In this document: one piece after another, positions 1 to 4,985 of the stretch | Layout: the number at the start of each line of letters is the position of its first letter | How positions within the stretch are numbered: position 1 is the first letter of the stretch | Assembly (NCBI GenBank): GCA_964416315.1 | Contig: CAYQDR010000181.1 | Location: 1-6,020, forward strand | Length of the DNA: 6,020 nt | Reading direction: 5' to 3' | Origin: CAYQDR01 sp964416315 | GTDB taxonomy: Bacteria; Methylomirabilota; Methylomirabilia; Rokubacteriales; DASRDR01 | Position numbers and translations under genes: made by a program | The notes under the pieces: generated by a model | What the model was told of the DNA's origin: nothing | Database searches by the model: none | What the model saw: only the letters and a program-made list of their open reading frames with translations

Positions 1-24
1 GATGATTCCAGAGTTCTGCTGTGA

Positions 25-294
25 ATTGTCCATTTTATTGTCGCGCGGGCCCTTATTCTCTTCGGCTCGGTGGCCGAGGGCGCGGCGGTGCCGGGCAGCG
101 ACGTGGACCTGCTGCTCATCCTCGCGGCGTCCGACCGCCCGTTCCTCGACCGCATCCCGCTGTTCCTGCCGAGCTGGTTTCCGGTCGGTGTGGACGTCTT
201 CCCGTACACCCGGGAGGAGCTCGAGCAGAAGGCCGAGGGCAACCCGCTGATCCTGGGGGCGACCCGCCGGGGGATCGTCGTCTTCCGTCGGTAA
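25..294 (+). pseudogene. MNT-type nucleotidyltransferase, N-terminally truncated
   Basis: Read in frame 1, this segment carries the hallmark of the minimal nucleotidyltransferase fold: ILFGS followed by G-x-G-S-D-V-D-L-L (codons at about 55-117), that is GSx(n)SDVD with the paired metal-binding aspartates. The likely third acidic residue is in VGVDVFPY (about 184-207), and the end RRGIVVFRR is typical. Family members transfer nucleotides (AMP or similar) to a substrate; small ones often act as antitoxins in HEPN-MNT pairs. The catalytic GS (64-69) lies before the first usual start codon in frame (GTG at 70), and a TGA sits at 22-24. The helix normally preceding the GS motif is therefore missing or reduced to about 13 residues. 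Either the gene is broken, or it uses an unusual start such as ATT at 25. No HEPN partner is visible downstream. The family is clear; the broken state is inferred. Confidence 0.6.
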
Positions 295-302
295 CGCAGG
301 CA

Positions 303-330
303 CTCTCCCTTCTGCCCGCGGCGGGGAGAG
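303..330. repeat. Inverted repeat / possible weak terminator
   Basis: CTCTCCC (303-309) is the exact reverse complement of GGGAGAG (324-330), giving a 7-bp stem with a 14-nt GC-rich loop, starting 8 nt after the TAA of the nucleotidyltransferase remnant. A competing 8-bp pair exists: CTGCCCGC (312-319) with GCGGGCAG (358-365). There is no T-tract, so an intrinsic terminator is only possible. The CTCTCCC/GGGAGAG arms resemble those of the repeat in the cofG-cofH gap, so it may be a degraded copy of the same kind of dispersed palindrome. The rest of the 295-427 gap shows nothing else that I recognise. Confidence 0.4.
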
Positions 331-466
331 GCCCGGGCTCAGGGGAGATCTCGCTCTGCGGGCAGCCTCGTCCGAGGGGCGATTCAGCCGGTCCGGAGCG
401 CGCGGGGCGCCGCCTCGACAGCGGAGAATGTCTGTGGGGGCCGACGCGCTGCGCCATCTTGGAGGC

Positions 467-706
467 ATGGAAGCAGCGGACGTCCGGCGCTGGATCGCCG
501 GGTTCGAGGCGATCGCCGAAGCCGATCGCCATGCGCTGCGCCGGAGGGGCGCAGATCCAGCCCGGGCGATCGCCCTCGCCCTCTCGATGATCGACACCGC
601 CGACCGCGCGGGCCACGGACCGGGGACGGCCGATCCGTCGCGGGAAGCGGAAGAGGAGGCGCTCCGCGGGACCTGGGTCCGGCTGCACCGGCGTGCCAGC
701 CGGTGA
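467..706 (+). CDS. Small hypothetical protein, partner of a lost nucleotidyltransferase
   Basis: A 79-residue protein from ATG 467; an in-frame ATG at 428 would add 13 residues. I prefer 467 because the sequence from MEAADVRRWIAGFEAI onward looks like the start of a compact helical protein, whereas the extra residues look unstructured. Neither start has a well-spaced Shine-Dalgarno sequence (GGAGG at 461-465 sits only 1 nt before ATG 467). The protein is rich in Ala, Arg and Glu, soluble, has no signal peptide or membrane segment, and has a central segment PARAIALALSMID and an acidic REAEEEA stretch. No family or function is recognised. Its TGA (704-706) overlaps GTG 703 of the next frame (GTGA), the usual sign of a translationally coupled pair. 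That next frame begins like a nucleotidyltransferase-superfamily protein, so this may be the surviving half of a two-gene, possibly toxin-antitoxin-like, module. Confidence 0.55.
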   Translation: MEAADVRRWIAGFEAIAEADRHALRRRGADPARAIALALSMIDTADRAGHGPGTADPSREAEEEALRGTWVRLHRRASR

Positions 707-798
707 GTGAGGGCGGCGAGCCGCGGTTCCTCGCCGCGCTCCGTGCTCTCCGGGACGGTCTGGAGGAGTTCGGCGCGTCGTGGTTGATCATCGGGGCA
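703..798 (+). pseudogene. Truncated nucleotidyltransferase-like 5' gene remnant
   Basis: From GTG 703 about 32 codons read MSEGGEPRFLAALRAL, then RDGLEEFGASWLIIG. This resembles the N-terminus of small nucleotidyltransferase-superfamily (AbiEii-like) proteins, in which a helix is followed by a W-[LM]-I-I-G-G-x-A strand-turn. Here the resemblance ends right after LIIG: the second Gly, the following Ala/Arg-rich segment and any D-x-D pair are absent. From about 798 the sequence changes to hairpin-forming non-coding DNA and the promoter of the aminotransferase. The frame has no stop up to 2067, so a gene caller could join it to the aminotransferase as a false 454-residue fusion. The GTGA overlap with the preceding small gene indicates that this was once a real cistron. 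Family assignment rests on a short stretch and is tentative. Confidence 0.45.
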
Positions 799-818
799 GA
801 CCGGTCTCGGGCCGTAGG

Positions 819-849
819 CCTCCCACCCCAGCTCTCCGGGGGTCGGAGG
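819..849. repeat. Imperfect hairpin upstream of aminotransferase promoter
   Basis: The 11-nt arm at 819-829 (CCTCCCACCCC) pairs with 839-849 (GGGGTCGGAGG) with one mismatch and a 9-nt loop. It lies between the break point of the nucleotidyltransferase remnant and the -35 box at 856. No T-tract follows, so it is at best a weak terminator insulating the promoter from upstream transcription. It may instead mark the rearrangement junction. Confidence 0.45.
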
Positions 850-855
850 GAAGGG

Positions 856-884
856 GTGACAAGCGCCCCGAAACCCCCTAGGAT
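856..884 (+). promoter_or_regulatory. Sigma70-type promoter of the aminotransferase gene
   Basis: GTGACA (856-861, 5 of 6 matches to TTGACA) and TAGGAT (879-884, 4 of 6 to TATAAT) are separated by the ideal 17 bp. Transcription would start near 891, only a few bases before ATG 895, so the mRNA would be leaderless or nearly so. This fits the absence of a well-placed Shine-Dalgarno sequence. It also supports ATG 895 rather than GTG 703 as the true gene start. Confidence 0.6.
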
Positions 885-894
885 TGGCCGGCGT

Positions 895-2067
895 ATGGAC
901 GACCTGGCCCGCCGCTGGCGCCCGGAGTTTCCGATCCTCGAGCGGACCACCTACATGGTCAGCCACTCCCTCGGGGCGATGCCCCGGGGCGCCGCCGAGG
1001 CCCTGGCGCAGTTCGCGGAGGCCTGGGGCTCGCGGGGGATCCGCGCCTGGGCCGAGGGATGGTGGGACCTCCCCCGAGCGACGGGCGATCTCCTCGCCCC
1101 GCTGGTCGGCGCCGCGCCTGGAACGGTCGTCATGCAGCAGAACGTCACCATCGCCCTGGGCATCCTCCTGTCCGCCCTGGACTTCCGCCCCCCGCGGGAC
1201 CGCCTCCTCCTGGCCGACGTCGAGTTCCCGACGACGCTCTACCTCTGCCAGGCTCACGTCCGCCGGGGGATCAGAGTCGAGGTGGTCAAGTCGGAGGACG
1301 GCCTCACCTACCCGACCGAGCGTGTGCTCGAGGCGCTGGACGAGACCACGGCGGCGCTGGTCGTCTCCCACGCCCTCTACAAGACGGGCGCCCTCGTGGA
1401 CGTCCCGGCGCTGGCCGCCCGGGCGCAGCAGGCCGGGGCCCTCGTCGTCCTCGACGCGTACCAGTCGGTGGGCGTGCTCCCCGTGGACGTCGGCCGGCTC
1501 GGCGTGGACGCGCTCGTGGGGGGCTCCGTCAAGTGGCTCTGCGGCGGCCCCGGGGCGGGCTACCTCTGGGTGCGCCCGGAGCTGGTCGAGCGGCTGGAGC
1601 CGGTCCTGACCGGGTGGGCCGCGCACGCGACGCCCTTCGCCTTCGACCCCCCGCCCACCCGCTACGCCGCCGACCACCGGCGGTTTCTGACCGGTACCCC
1701 CGCCGTGGCGCCGCTCTACGCCGCCCGTCCCGGTTACGAGATCGTCGGGGCGGTCGGCGTCGGCGCCATCCGGGCCAAGTCGCGGCGTCAGACCCAGCGC
1801 CTCCTGGAGGCGGCGCGCGCCCGCGGGTACGCGATCCGCTCGCCCGCCGACCCCGAGGCGCGCGGGGGCGTGGTCGTGGTGGACCCGCCGCACGCGGCCG
1901 AGGTCGCCCACGAACTGGAGGCCCGGCAGGTCCTGGTGGACCACCGCCCCGGCGCCGGCATCCGGATCGCGCCCCACTTCTACTCGACCGACGAGGAGTG
2001 CGACACGGTGATCGGAACGATCGACGCCATTCTCGCCGACGGGTCGTGGCGCCGCCACGCCCGCTGA
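895..2067 (+). CDS. Kynureninase-like class V aminotransferase-fold PLP enzyme
   Basis: A 390-residue fold-type I PLP enzyme, close to the usual kynureninase length of about 400. Visible family marks: YMVSHSLGAMPRG near residue 20 (kynureninase-like NSLG segment); QQNVT near 82; SHALYKTG near 159; D187-A-Y-Q190, where the Asp should bind the pyridine nitrogen; and GGSVKWLCGGPG with K213 as the Schiff-base lysine. Further marks are FLTGTPAV near 263 and RIAPHFYSTDEE with R357, placed to bind a substrate carboxylate. The class includes kynureninase, cysteine desulfurase-like and isopenicillin-epimerase-like enzymes. The KWLCGGPG signature points to the kynureninase side, but substrate and reaction cannot be read from the sequence. 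The start at 895 is chosen from the promoter at 856-884 and because residues encoded before it belong to an unrelated remnant. It appears to be a single transcription unit, with hairpins and a new promoter following. A role in F420 metabolism is not indicated. Confidence 0.85.
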   Translation: MDDLARRWRPEFPILERTTYMVSHSLGAMPRGAAEALAQFAEAWGSRGIRAWAEGWWDLPRATGDLLAPLVGAAPGTVVMQQNVTIALGILLSALDFRPPRDRLLLADVEFPTTLYLCQAHVRRGIRVEVVKSEDGLTYPTERVLEALDETTAALVVSHALYKTGALVDVPALAARAQQAGALVVLDAYQSVGVLPVDVGRLGVDALVGGSVKWLCGGPGAGYLWVRPELVERLEPVLTGWAAHATPFAFDPPPTRYAADHRRFLTGTPAVAPLYAARPGYEIVGAVGVGAIRAKSRRQTQRLLEAARARGYAIRSPADPEARGGVVVVDPPHAAEVAHELEARQVLVDHRPGAGIRIAPHFYSTDEECDTVIGTIDAILADGSWRRHAR

Positions 2068-2082
2068 TCCCTCCCCCGACCG

Positions 2083-2102
2083 GGCTCCCAGTTGGGAGAG
2101 CC
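2083..2102 (+). terminator. Possible terminator hairpin after the aminotransferase
   Basis: Starting 16 nt after the TGA, GGCTCCC (2083-2089) and GGGAGAGCC (2094-2102) form a stem with an AGTT loop and a 2-nt bulge. No run of T follows, so termination would have to be of the weak GC-hairpin kind seen in GC-rich genomes. Its position directly after the gene is the main support. Confidence 0.4.
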
Positions 2103-2103
2103 G

Positions 2104-2144
2104 ACCCCTCCCGCGGGCGCATTCCGAGCGGCCACGCGAGGGGT
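2104..2144. repeat. Bulged inverted repeat before the second promoter
   Basis: ACCCCT (2104-2109) plus CGCG (2112-2115) pair with CGCG (2135-2138) plus AGGGGT (2139-2144): 10 paired bases with a 2-nt bulge and a 19-nt loop. It ends 18 nt before the -35 box of the F420 unit. It could be a second termination hairpin or an operator; the sequence does not decide. Confidence 0.3.
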
Positions 2145-2162
2145 GGATGGGATATTCGCCTC

Positions 2163-2191
2163 TTGCGTTGCGGGTGGAATCGGCTTAGGAT
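2163..2191 (+). promoter_or_regulatory. Sigma70-type promoter of the F420 operon
   Basis: TTGCGT (2163-2168) and TAGGAT (2186-2191) are spaced by exactly 17 bp, with the same -10 hexamer and spacing as the promoter at 856-884. The surrounding 2150-2200 stretch is visibly less GC-rich than its flanks. The predicted start near 2198 gives either a leaderless message for GTG 2200 or a leader of about 41 nt for GTG 2239. The operon LLM-PPOX-cofG-cofH would be read from here; no other promoter is apparent downstream. Confidence 0.55.
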
Positions 2192-2227
2192 CGGTCGCTG
2201 TGAAGCGGGTCCGGCGCGGGGGTTCGC

Positions 2228-2231
2228 AGGG
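2228..2231 (+). promoter_or_regulatory. Shine-Dalgarno site deciding the LLM gene start
   Basis: AGGG at 2228-2231 lies 7 nt before GTG 2239. The alternative in-frame GTG at 2200 has no such site inside the likely transcript. This, with the family N-terminus beginning right at residue 2, is why 2239 is chosen. Confidence 0.45.
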
Positions 2232-2238
2232 TCAGCTC

Positions 2239-3213
2239 GTGGAGTTCGGGTTCCATCTCCCCGGCCGCGGCCCCCTCGCCAGGCCACCGATCCTCGCCCG
2301 CCTCGCCCGCAAGGCCGACGCGCTCGGCTACGCGTGCATCACGGTATCCGACCACGTCGTGCTCCCCACGAAGACCTCGGCGCCGTACCCCTACAGCCCG
2401 ACGGGCGAGTTCCCGGGCGGCTCCCGGCAGGACTATCTCGAGCCCCTCGCCCTGATCGGGTGGCTGCTCGGCGTCACGCGGCGGATCCGCGTGGGGACGA
2501 GCGTGCTCGTCGTCCCCTACCGGAATCCGGTCGTGACCGCCAAGCAGCTCGCGACCCTCGACGCGCTGTCGGGCGGGCGGGTGATCGTGGGGTGCGGCGT
2601 GGGGTGGTGGCCGGAGGAGTTCCAGGCCCTCGCGGCGGCGCCGTTCCCCGAGCGGGGGGCGGTGACCGACGAGTACCTCCAGCTCATGAAGGAGCTGTGG
2701 ACGCGGGACGAGCCGCGCTTCGCGGGGAAGTACTACCACGTGTCGGACGTGACAATGTTCCCGAAGCCCGCGCAGAAGCCGCACCCCCCGATCTGGATCG
2801 GCGGCCACACCGACCGGGCGCTCCGGCGCGTGGGGGAGCTGGCGGATGCCTGGCACCCGATCGGGCTCCGGGCGCCGGCGCGGCTCACGCCGGACGAGTA
2901 CGCGGAGAAGGCCCAGCAGGTGCGCGCGCACGCGGCGCGGGCGGGGCGGCGGTCCGAGGCGATCCTCCTGACGCTGCGGGCCCCGCTCGAGATCTGGCCG
3001 CGGCAGCGGAAGAAGGCGCCCGGCGGCGCGCAGGTGCAGGGGTCCCCGCTCAGAGGCCCCGCGGAGAAAGTGATCCAGGACATCCGCGCCTACACGCGCG
3101 CGGGCGTCCGGTTCTTCGTGTTCGACTTCACGGAGCAGGACCCGAAGGCGATGGTGGAGACGATGGAGCGCTTCGCGCAGGAGGTCCGGCCGAAAGTGGC
3201 GCGGGCGCGCTGA
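2239..3213 (+). CDS. LLM-class F420-dependent oxidoreductase
   Basis: A 324-residue TIM-barrel protein of the luciferase-like monooxygenase superfamily, F420-dependent branch (TIGR03619-like). Such cytosolic enzymes use F420/F420H2 for hydride transfer to varied, often unknown substrates. Visible marks: MEFGFHLPGRGPLA at the N-terminus; ALGYACITVSDHVVLP with D38-H39; RIRVGTSVLVVPYRNPV from about 83; SGGRVIVGCGVGWW (111-124) followed by PEEF; and PPIWIGGHTDRALRR from 183. All are in the usual order. GTG 2200 would add 13 basic residues, and TTG 2092 would read through the promoter region. The gene is first in the F420 operon, and its TGA shares a base with the next ATG (TGATG, 3211-3215), so the two are translationally coupled. 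Use of F420 rather than FMN is inferred from family resemblance and from the adjoining cofG and cofH. The substrate is unknown. Confidence 0.87.
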   Translation: MEFGFHLPGRGPLARPPILARLARKADALGYACITVSDHVVLPTKTSAPYPYSPTGEFPGGSRQDYLEPLALIGWLLGVTRRIRVGTSVLVVPYRNPVVTAKQLATLDALSGGRVIVGCGVGWWPEEFQALAAAPFPERGAVTDEYLQLMKELWTRDEPRFAGKYYHVSDVTMFPKPAQKPHPPIWIGGHTDRALRRVGELADAWHPIGLRAPARLTPDEYAEKAQQVRAHAARAGRRSEAILLTLRAPLEIWPRQRKKAPGGAQVQGSPLRGPAEKVIQDIRAYTRAGVRFFVFDFTEQDPKAMVETMERFAQEVRPKVARAR

Positions 3214-3641
3214 TGGCGCTGGCCGCGCCGTTGGCCGCCCTCCCGGCCCAGAGCCGCGTCGCCCGGCTCGCCACGCTCGACGACACCGGTCACCCCCACG
3301 TGGTCCCGGTGTGCTATGCGACGGACGGGCGCGCATACTACTCGGCGATCGACGCCAAGCCCAAGCGGAGGCCGGCCGACCGGCTCCGGCGGGTGCGGAA
3401 CATCCGGACGAACCCCCGCGTCGCGCTGCTGTTCGACCATTACGAGGAGGACTGGCGACAGCTGCGCTGGGTGCTCGTCCAGGGGCAGGCGGAGCTGCTG
3501 TCGACGGGCCCGGAGTGGGAGGCCGCCCGCGGTCTCCTCGAGGCGAAGTACCCCCAGTACGCGACGCTGCCCCTCCCCGAGGGAGGCCTGATGATCAAGA
3601 TCACGCCGGAGCGCGTGATCGCCTGGAGCGCGAGCGGATGA
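3213..3641 (+). CDS. PPOX-class F420-dependent oxidoreductase, Rv0121-like
   Basis: A 142-residue split beta-barrel protein of the pyridoxamine-phosphate-oxidase-like superfamily, F420-binding branch (resembling TIGR03668, the Rv0121 family). Marks: SRVARLATLDDTGHPHVVPV (14-33), the strand-turn-strand typical of the fold; YYSAIDAKPKR (42-52), the basic segment expected to contact cofactor phosphate; RNIRTNPRVALLFDHYEEDW (62-81), then LRWVLVQG (84-91); and a closing MIKITPERVIAW. The length is full for the family. The start ATG overlaps the LLM stop as TGATG, with no Shine-Dalgarno sequence at proper distance, so translation probably depends on ribosomes finishing the LLM gene. Relatives reduce or oxidise small molecules with F420 or bind F420 as carriers; this one's substrate is unknown. 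The operon supports an F420 link. Confidence 0.87.
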   Translation: MALAAPLAALPAQSRVARLATLDDTGHPHVVPVCYATDGRAYYSAIDAKPKRRPADRLRRVRNIRTNPRVALLFDHYEEDWRQLRWVLVQGQAELLSTGPEWEAARGLLEAKYPQYATLPLPEGGLMIKITPERVIAWSASG

Positions 3642-3691
3642 GCGGTCCCGGGCCGGTGGACATCCGAGACTCGACGAGGATCGGCGGATGA
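3638..3691 (+). CDS. Possible bridging mini-ORF between PPOX gene and cofG
   Basis: ATG 3638 overlaps the PPOX stop (ATGA, 3638-3641), and its own TGA (3689-3691) overlaps the cofG start (ATGA, 3688-3691). The 17-residue peptide is MSGPGPVDIRDSTRIGG. GGAG at 3625-3628 lies 9 nt upstream. The frame spans the whole 46-nt gap and would carry ribosomes from the PPOX gene onto cofG. A functional peptide is unlikely; a coupling role is possible; chance is also possible in DNA this poor in stop codons. Confidence 0.25.
   Translation: MSGPGPVDIRDSTRIGG
3676..3680 (+). promoter_or_regulatory. cofG Shine-Dalgarno site
   Basis: GAGGA at 3676-3680 is 7 nt before ATG 3688, an ideal spacing. It supports this start and shows that cofG can be initiated on its own as well as by coupling. 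Confidence 0.6.
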
Positions 3692-4914
3692 CCGGTGCGC
3701 CCCCGCTGTCTCCGGCGGTCGAGACCGCCCTCGAGCGCGTGGCGGCCGGCCGCCCCCTCGACCAGGCCGACGGCGTGGCGCTGATCGACGCCGCGCCGGC
3801 CGAGCTGCCGGCCGTCCTCGCCGCCGCGGCGGCCGTCCGCGACCGCGGCAAGGGGCGCACGGTCACGTATTCGCGGAAGGTGTTCCTCCCGCTGACGAAC
3901 CTCTGCCGCGACGACTGCGGCTACTGCACGTTCAAGCGCGACCCCGGCCAGCCCGGGGCCCACACGATGGGGCTCGACGAGGTGCTGGAGGTCTGCCGGA
4001 CCGGCGCCCGACTCGGCTGCAAGGAGGCCCTCCTCTCCCTCGGGGACCGCCCCGAGGCGCGCTTCCCCGAGCACCGCGAGTGGCTCCGCCGGCGCGGCTA
4101 CCGGACGACCCTGGACTACCTCGCCGCCGCGTGCCGGGCGATCGTCGCCGAGACGCCGCTCCTGCCGCACTCGAACCCCGGGCTCATGGGCGAGCGCGAC
4201 CTCCGCGCGCTCCGGGAGGCCAACCCGAGCGTCGGCCTCATGCTCGAGACCGCGGCCGACCGCCTCGCGGGGCCCGGCGGCCCGCACGCGGGCGCGCCCG
4301 ACAAGCTCCCCCGCCTCCGCCTCCGGACGCTGGAGGCGGCGGGACGGCTCGGCGTCGCCTTCACCACCGGGATCCTGATCGGGATCGGCGAGACGCGGGC
4401 CGAGCGCGTCGAGGCGCTGCTGGCGATCCGCGCCGTGCACGCGCGCCACGGCCACGTCCAGGAGGTCATCGTCCAGAACTTCCGCGCCAAGCCCGGAATC
4501 CCGATGGCGCGCCACCCGGAGCCCGATCTCGACGAGCTGCGCCGGACGATCGCCGCCGCCCGGCTCCTCCTCGGCCCCGCGATGAATGTCCAGGCGCCGC
4601 CGAACCTCTCCCCCGGCACCTACCCGAGCCTGATCGCGGCGGGGCTCAACGACTGGGGCGGCATCTCCCCGCTGACGATCGACTACATCAACCCCGAGGC
4701 GCCGTGGCCGCAGATCGCGGCGCTCCGGGGCGCGACGGAGGCCGCCGGGGGGCGTCTGCGGGAGCGGCTCGCCATCTACCCCGAGTTCATCCAGCGCCCG
4801 GGGTTCGTCCCGGAGGCGCTGCGGGCGCGCGTCGCCGCGTACGTGGACGCGACCGGCCTCGTTCGCGAGGCGTCAGCGGCGCCCGCCAGGGCCTTTGTAG
4901 GAGCGCCCGCATGA
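3688..4914 (+). CDS. cofG: FO synthase subunit 1 (CofG), radical SAM enzyme
   Basis: 7,8-didemethyl-8-hydroxy-5-deazariboflavin synthase subunit 1. With S-adenosylmethionine it cyclises the CofH product, 5-amino-5-(4-hydroxybenzyl)-6-ribitylimino-uracil, to FO and ammonia, the last step in making the F420 chromophore. The 408-residue protein begins with a helical N-terminus of about 55 residues. YSRKVFLPLTNLCRDDCGYC follows, holding the radical-SAM cluster CxxxCxxC (C73, C77, C80) with the aromatic residue before the last Cys. Other family marks are EALLSLGDRPE near 112, LPHSNPGLM, GLMLETAADRL, TTGILIGIGET (226-236), VQNFRAKPGIPM, VQAPPNLSP and GLNDWGGISPLT (from 319). No key residue is missing. 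The last 15 or so residues (Ala/Pro-rich, ending FVGAPA) lie beyond the conserved domain. There is a good Shine-Dalgarno sequence at 3676. cofH follows in the same direction, so both halves of FO synthase are co-expressed as separate proteins. Confidence 0.95.
   Translation: MTGAPPLSPAVETALERVAAGRPLDQADGVALIDAAPAELPAVLAAAAAVRDRGKGRTVTYSRKVFLPLTNLCRDDCGYCTFKRDPGQPGAHTMGLDEVLEVCRTGARLGCKEALLSLGDRPEARFPEHREWLRRRGYRTTLDYLAAACRAIVAETPLLPHSNPGLMGERDLRALREANPSVGLMLETAADRLAGPGGPHAGAPDKLPRLRLRTLEAAGRLGVAFTTGILIGIGETRAERVEALLAIRAVHARHGHVQEVIVQNFRAKPGIPMARHPEPDLDELRRTIAAARLLLGPAMNVQAPPNLSPGTYPSLIAAGLNDWGGISPLTIDYINPEAPWPQIAALRGATEAAGGRLRERLAIYPEFIQRPGFVPEALRARVAAYVDATGLVREASAAPARAFVGAPA
4898..4903 (+). 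promoter_or_regulatory. Shine-Dalgarno-like site for the cofG-cofH mini-ORF
   Basis: TAGGAG (4898-4903), inside the end of cofG, lies 7 nt before ATG 4911, which overlaps the cofG stop. It is a strong site at good spacing but serves no conserved gene; it would only initiate the 24-codon frame leading into cofH. Confidence 0.35.
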
Positions 4915-4985
4915 GGCACCGTGTGTCCGGAACCCTCTCCCACCGTCACCCCGACCCTCTCCCTGAGAGGGAGAGGGAGCCGTGA
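4911..4985 (+). CDS. Possible bridging mini-ORF / leader of cofH
   Basis: ATG 4911 overlaps the cofG stop (ATGA, 4911-4914). After 24 codons its TGA (4983-4985) overlaps the cofH start (GTGA, 4982-4985). The peptide is basic, starting MRHRVSGTLSHRH and ending PEREREP, with no relation to any family I know. A TAGGAG site 7 nt upstream makes initiation plausible. Ribosomes on it would cross, and so open, the palindrome that holds the cofH Shine-Dalgarno sequence. The arrangement mirrors the 17-codon frame before cofG. It could be chance, since the 3' half is simply the translated repeat. Confidence 0.3.
   Translation: MRHRVSGTLSHRHPDPLPEREREP
4932..4980. repeat. REP-like palindrome covering the cofH ribosome site
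   Basis: CCCTCTCCCT (4955-4964) and AGGGAGAGGG (4968-4977) form a perfect 10-bp stem around a 3-nt loop. A second copy of ACCCTCTCCC lies at 4932-4941 (the other at 4954-4963), so the 3' arm could pair with either of two 5' arms, giving mutually exclusive hairpins. The composition and style (CCCTCTCCC ... GGGAGAGGG with a CACCCCGACCC linker) are those of dispersed intergenic palindromes common in GC-rich bacteria. The purine-rich 3' arm (4968-4976) ends 5 nt before GTG 4982 and is the only Shine-Dalgarno candidate for cofH, so the hairpin could mask it. There is no T-tract, so a terminator is unlikely. Confidence 0.65.

Noticed and set aside
703..2067. A single 454-residue fusion of a nucleotidyltransferase piece and a PLP enzyme
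   Set aside because: A promoter at 856-884 and a family-typical start at 895 lie inside it, and residues 33-64 match neither family and encode a hairpin-forming spacer.
2092..2238. N-terminal extension of the LLM gene from TTG 2092
   Set aside because: It would cover the hairpin at 2104-2144 and the promoter at 2163-2191; the family N-terminus begins at 2239.
2185..3336. 383-codon open frame on the minus strand
   Set aside because: Antisense to the well-supported LLM gene, Arg/Pro-rich with no motif; a by-product of G/C third positions.
1059..3641. 860-codon open frame across the aminotransferase and LLM genes
   Set aside because: Arg/Pro/Gly-rich shadow of two real genes in another frame; only its last 142 codons are real (the PPOX gene).
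3601..4515. 304-codon minus-strand frame opposite cofG
   Set aside because: Antisense shadow of a gene with clear radical-SAM motifs; no family resemblance of its own.
4932..4977. CRISPR-like or tandem repeat array from the repeated ACCCTCTCCC
   Set aside because: Only two short copies plus one inverted copy within 46 nt, with no regular spacers; a REP-like palindrome explains it.
4955..4980. Intrinsic terminator between cofG and cofH
   Set aside because: A strong stem but no T-tract, and cofH starts directly after it on the same strand, so ending transcription here makes little sense.
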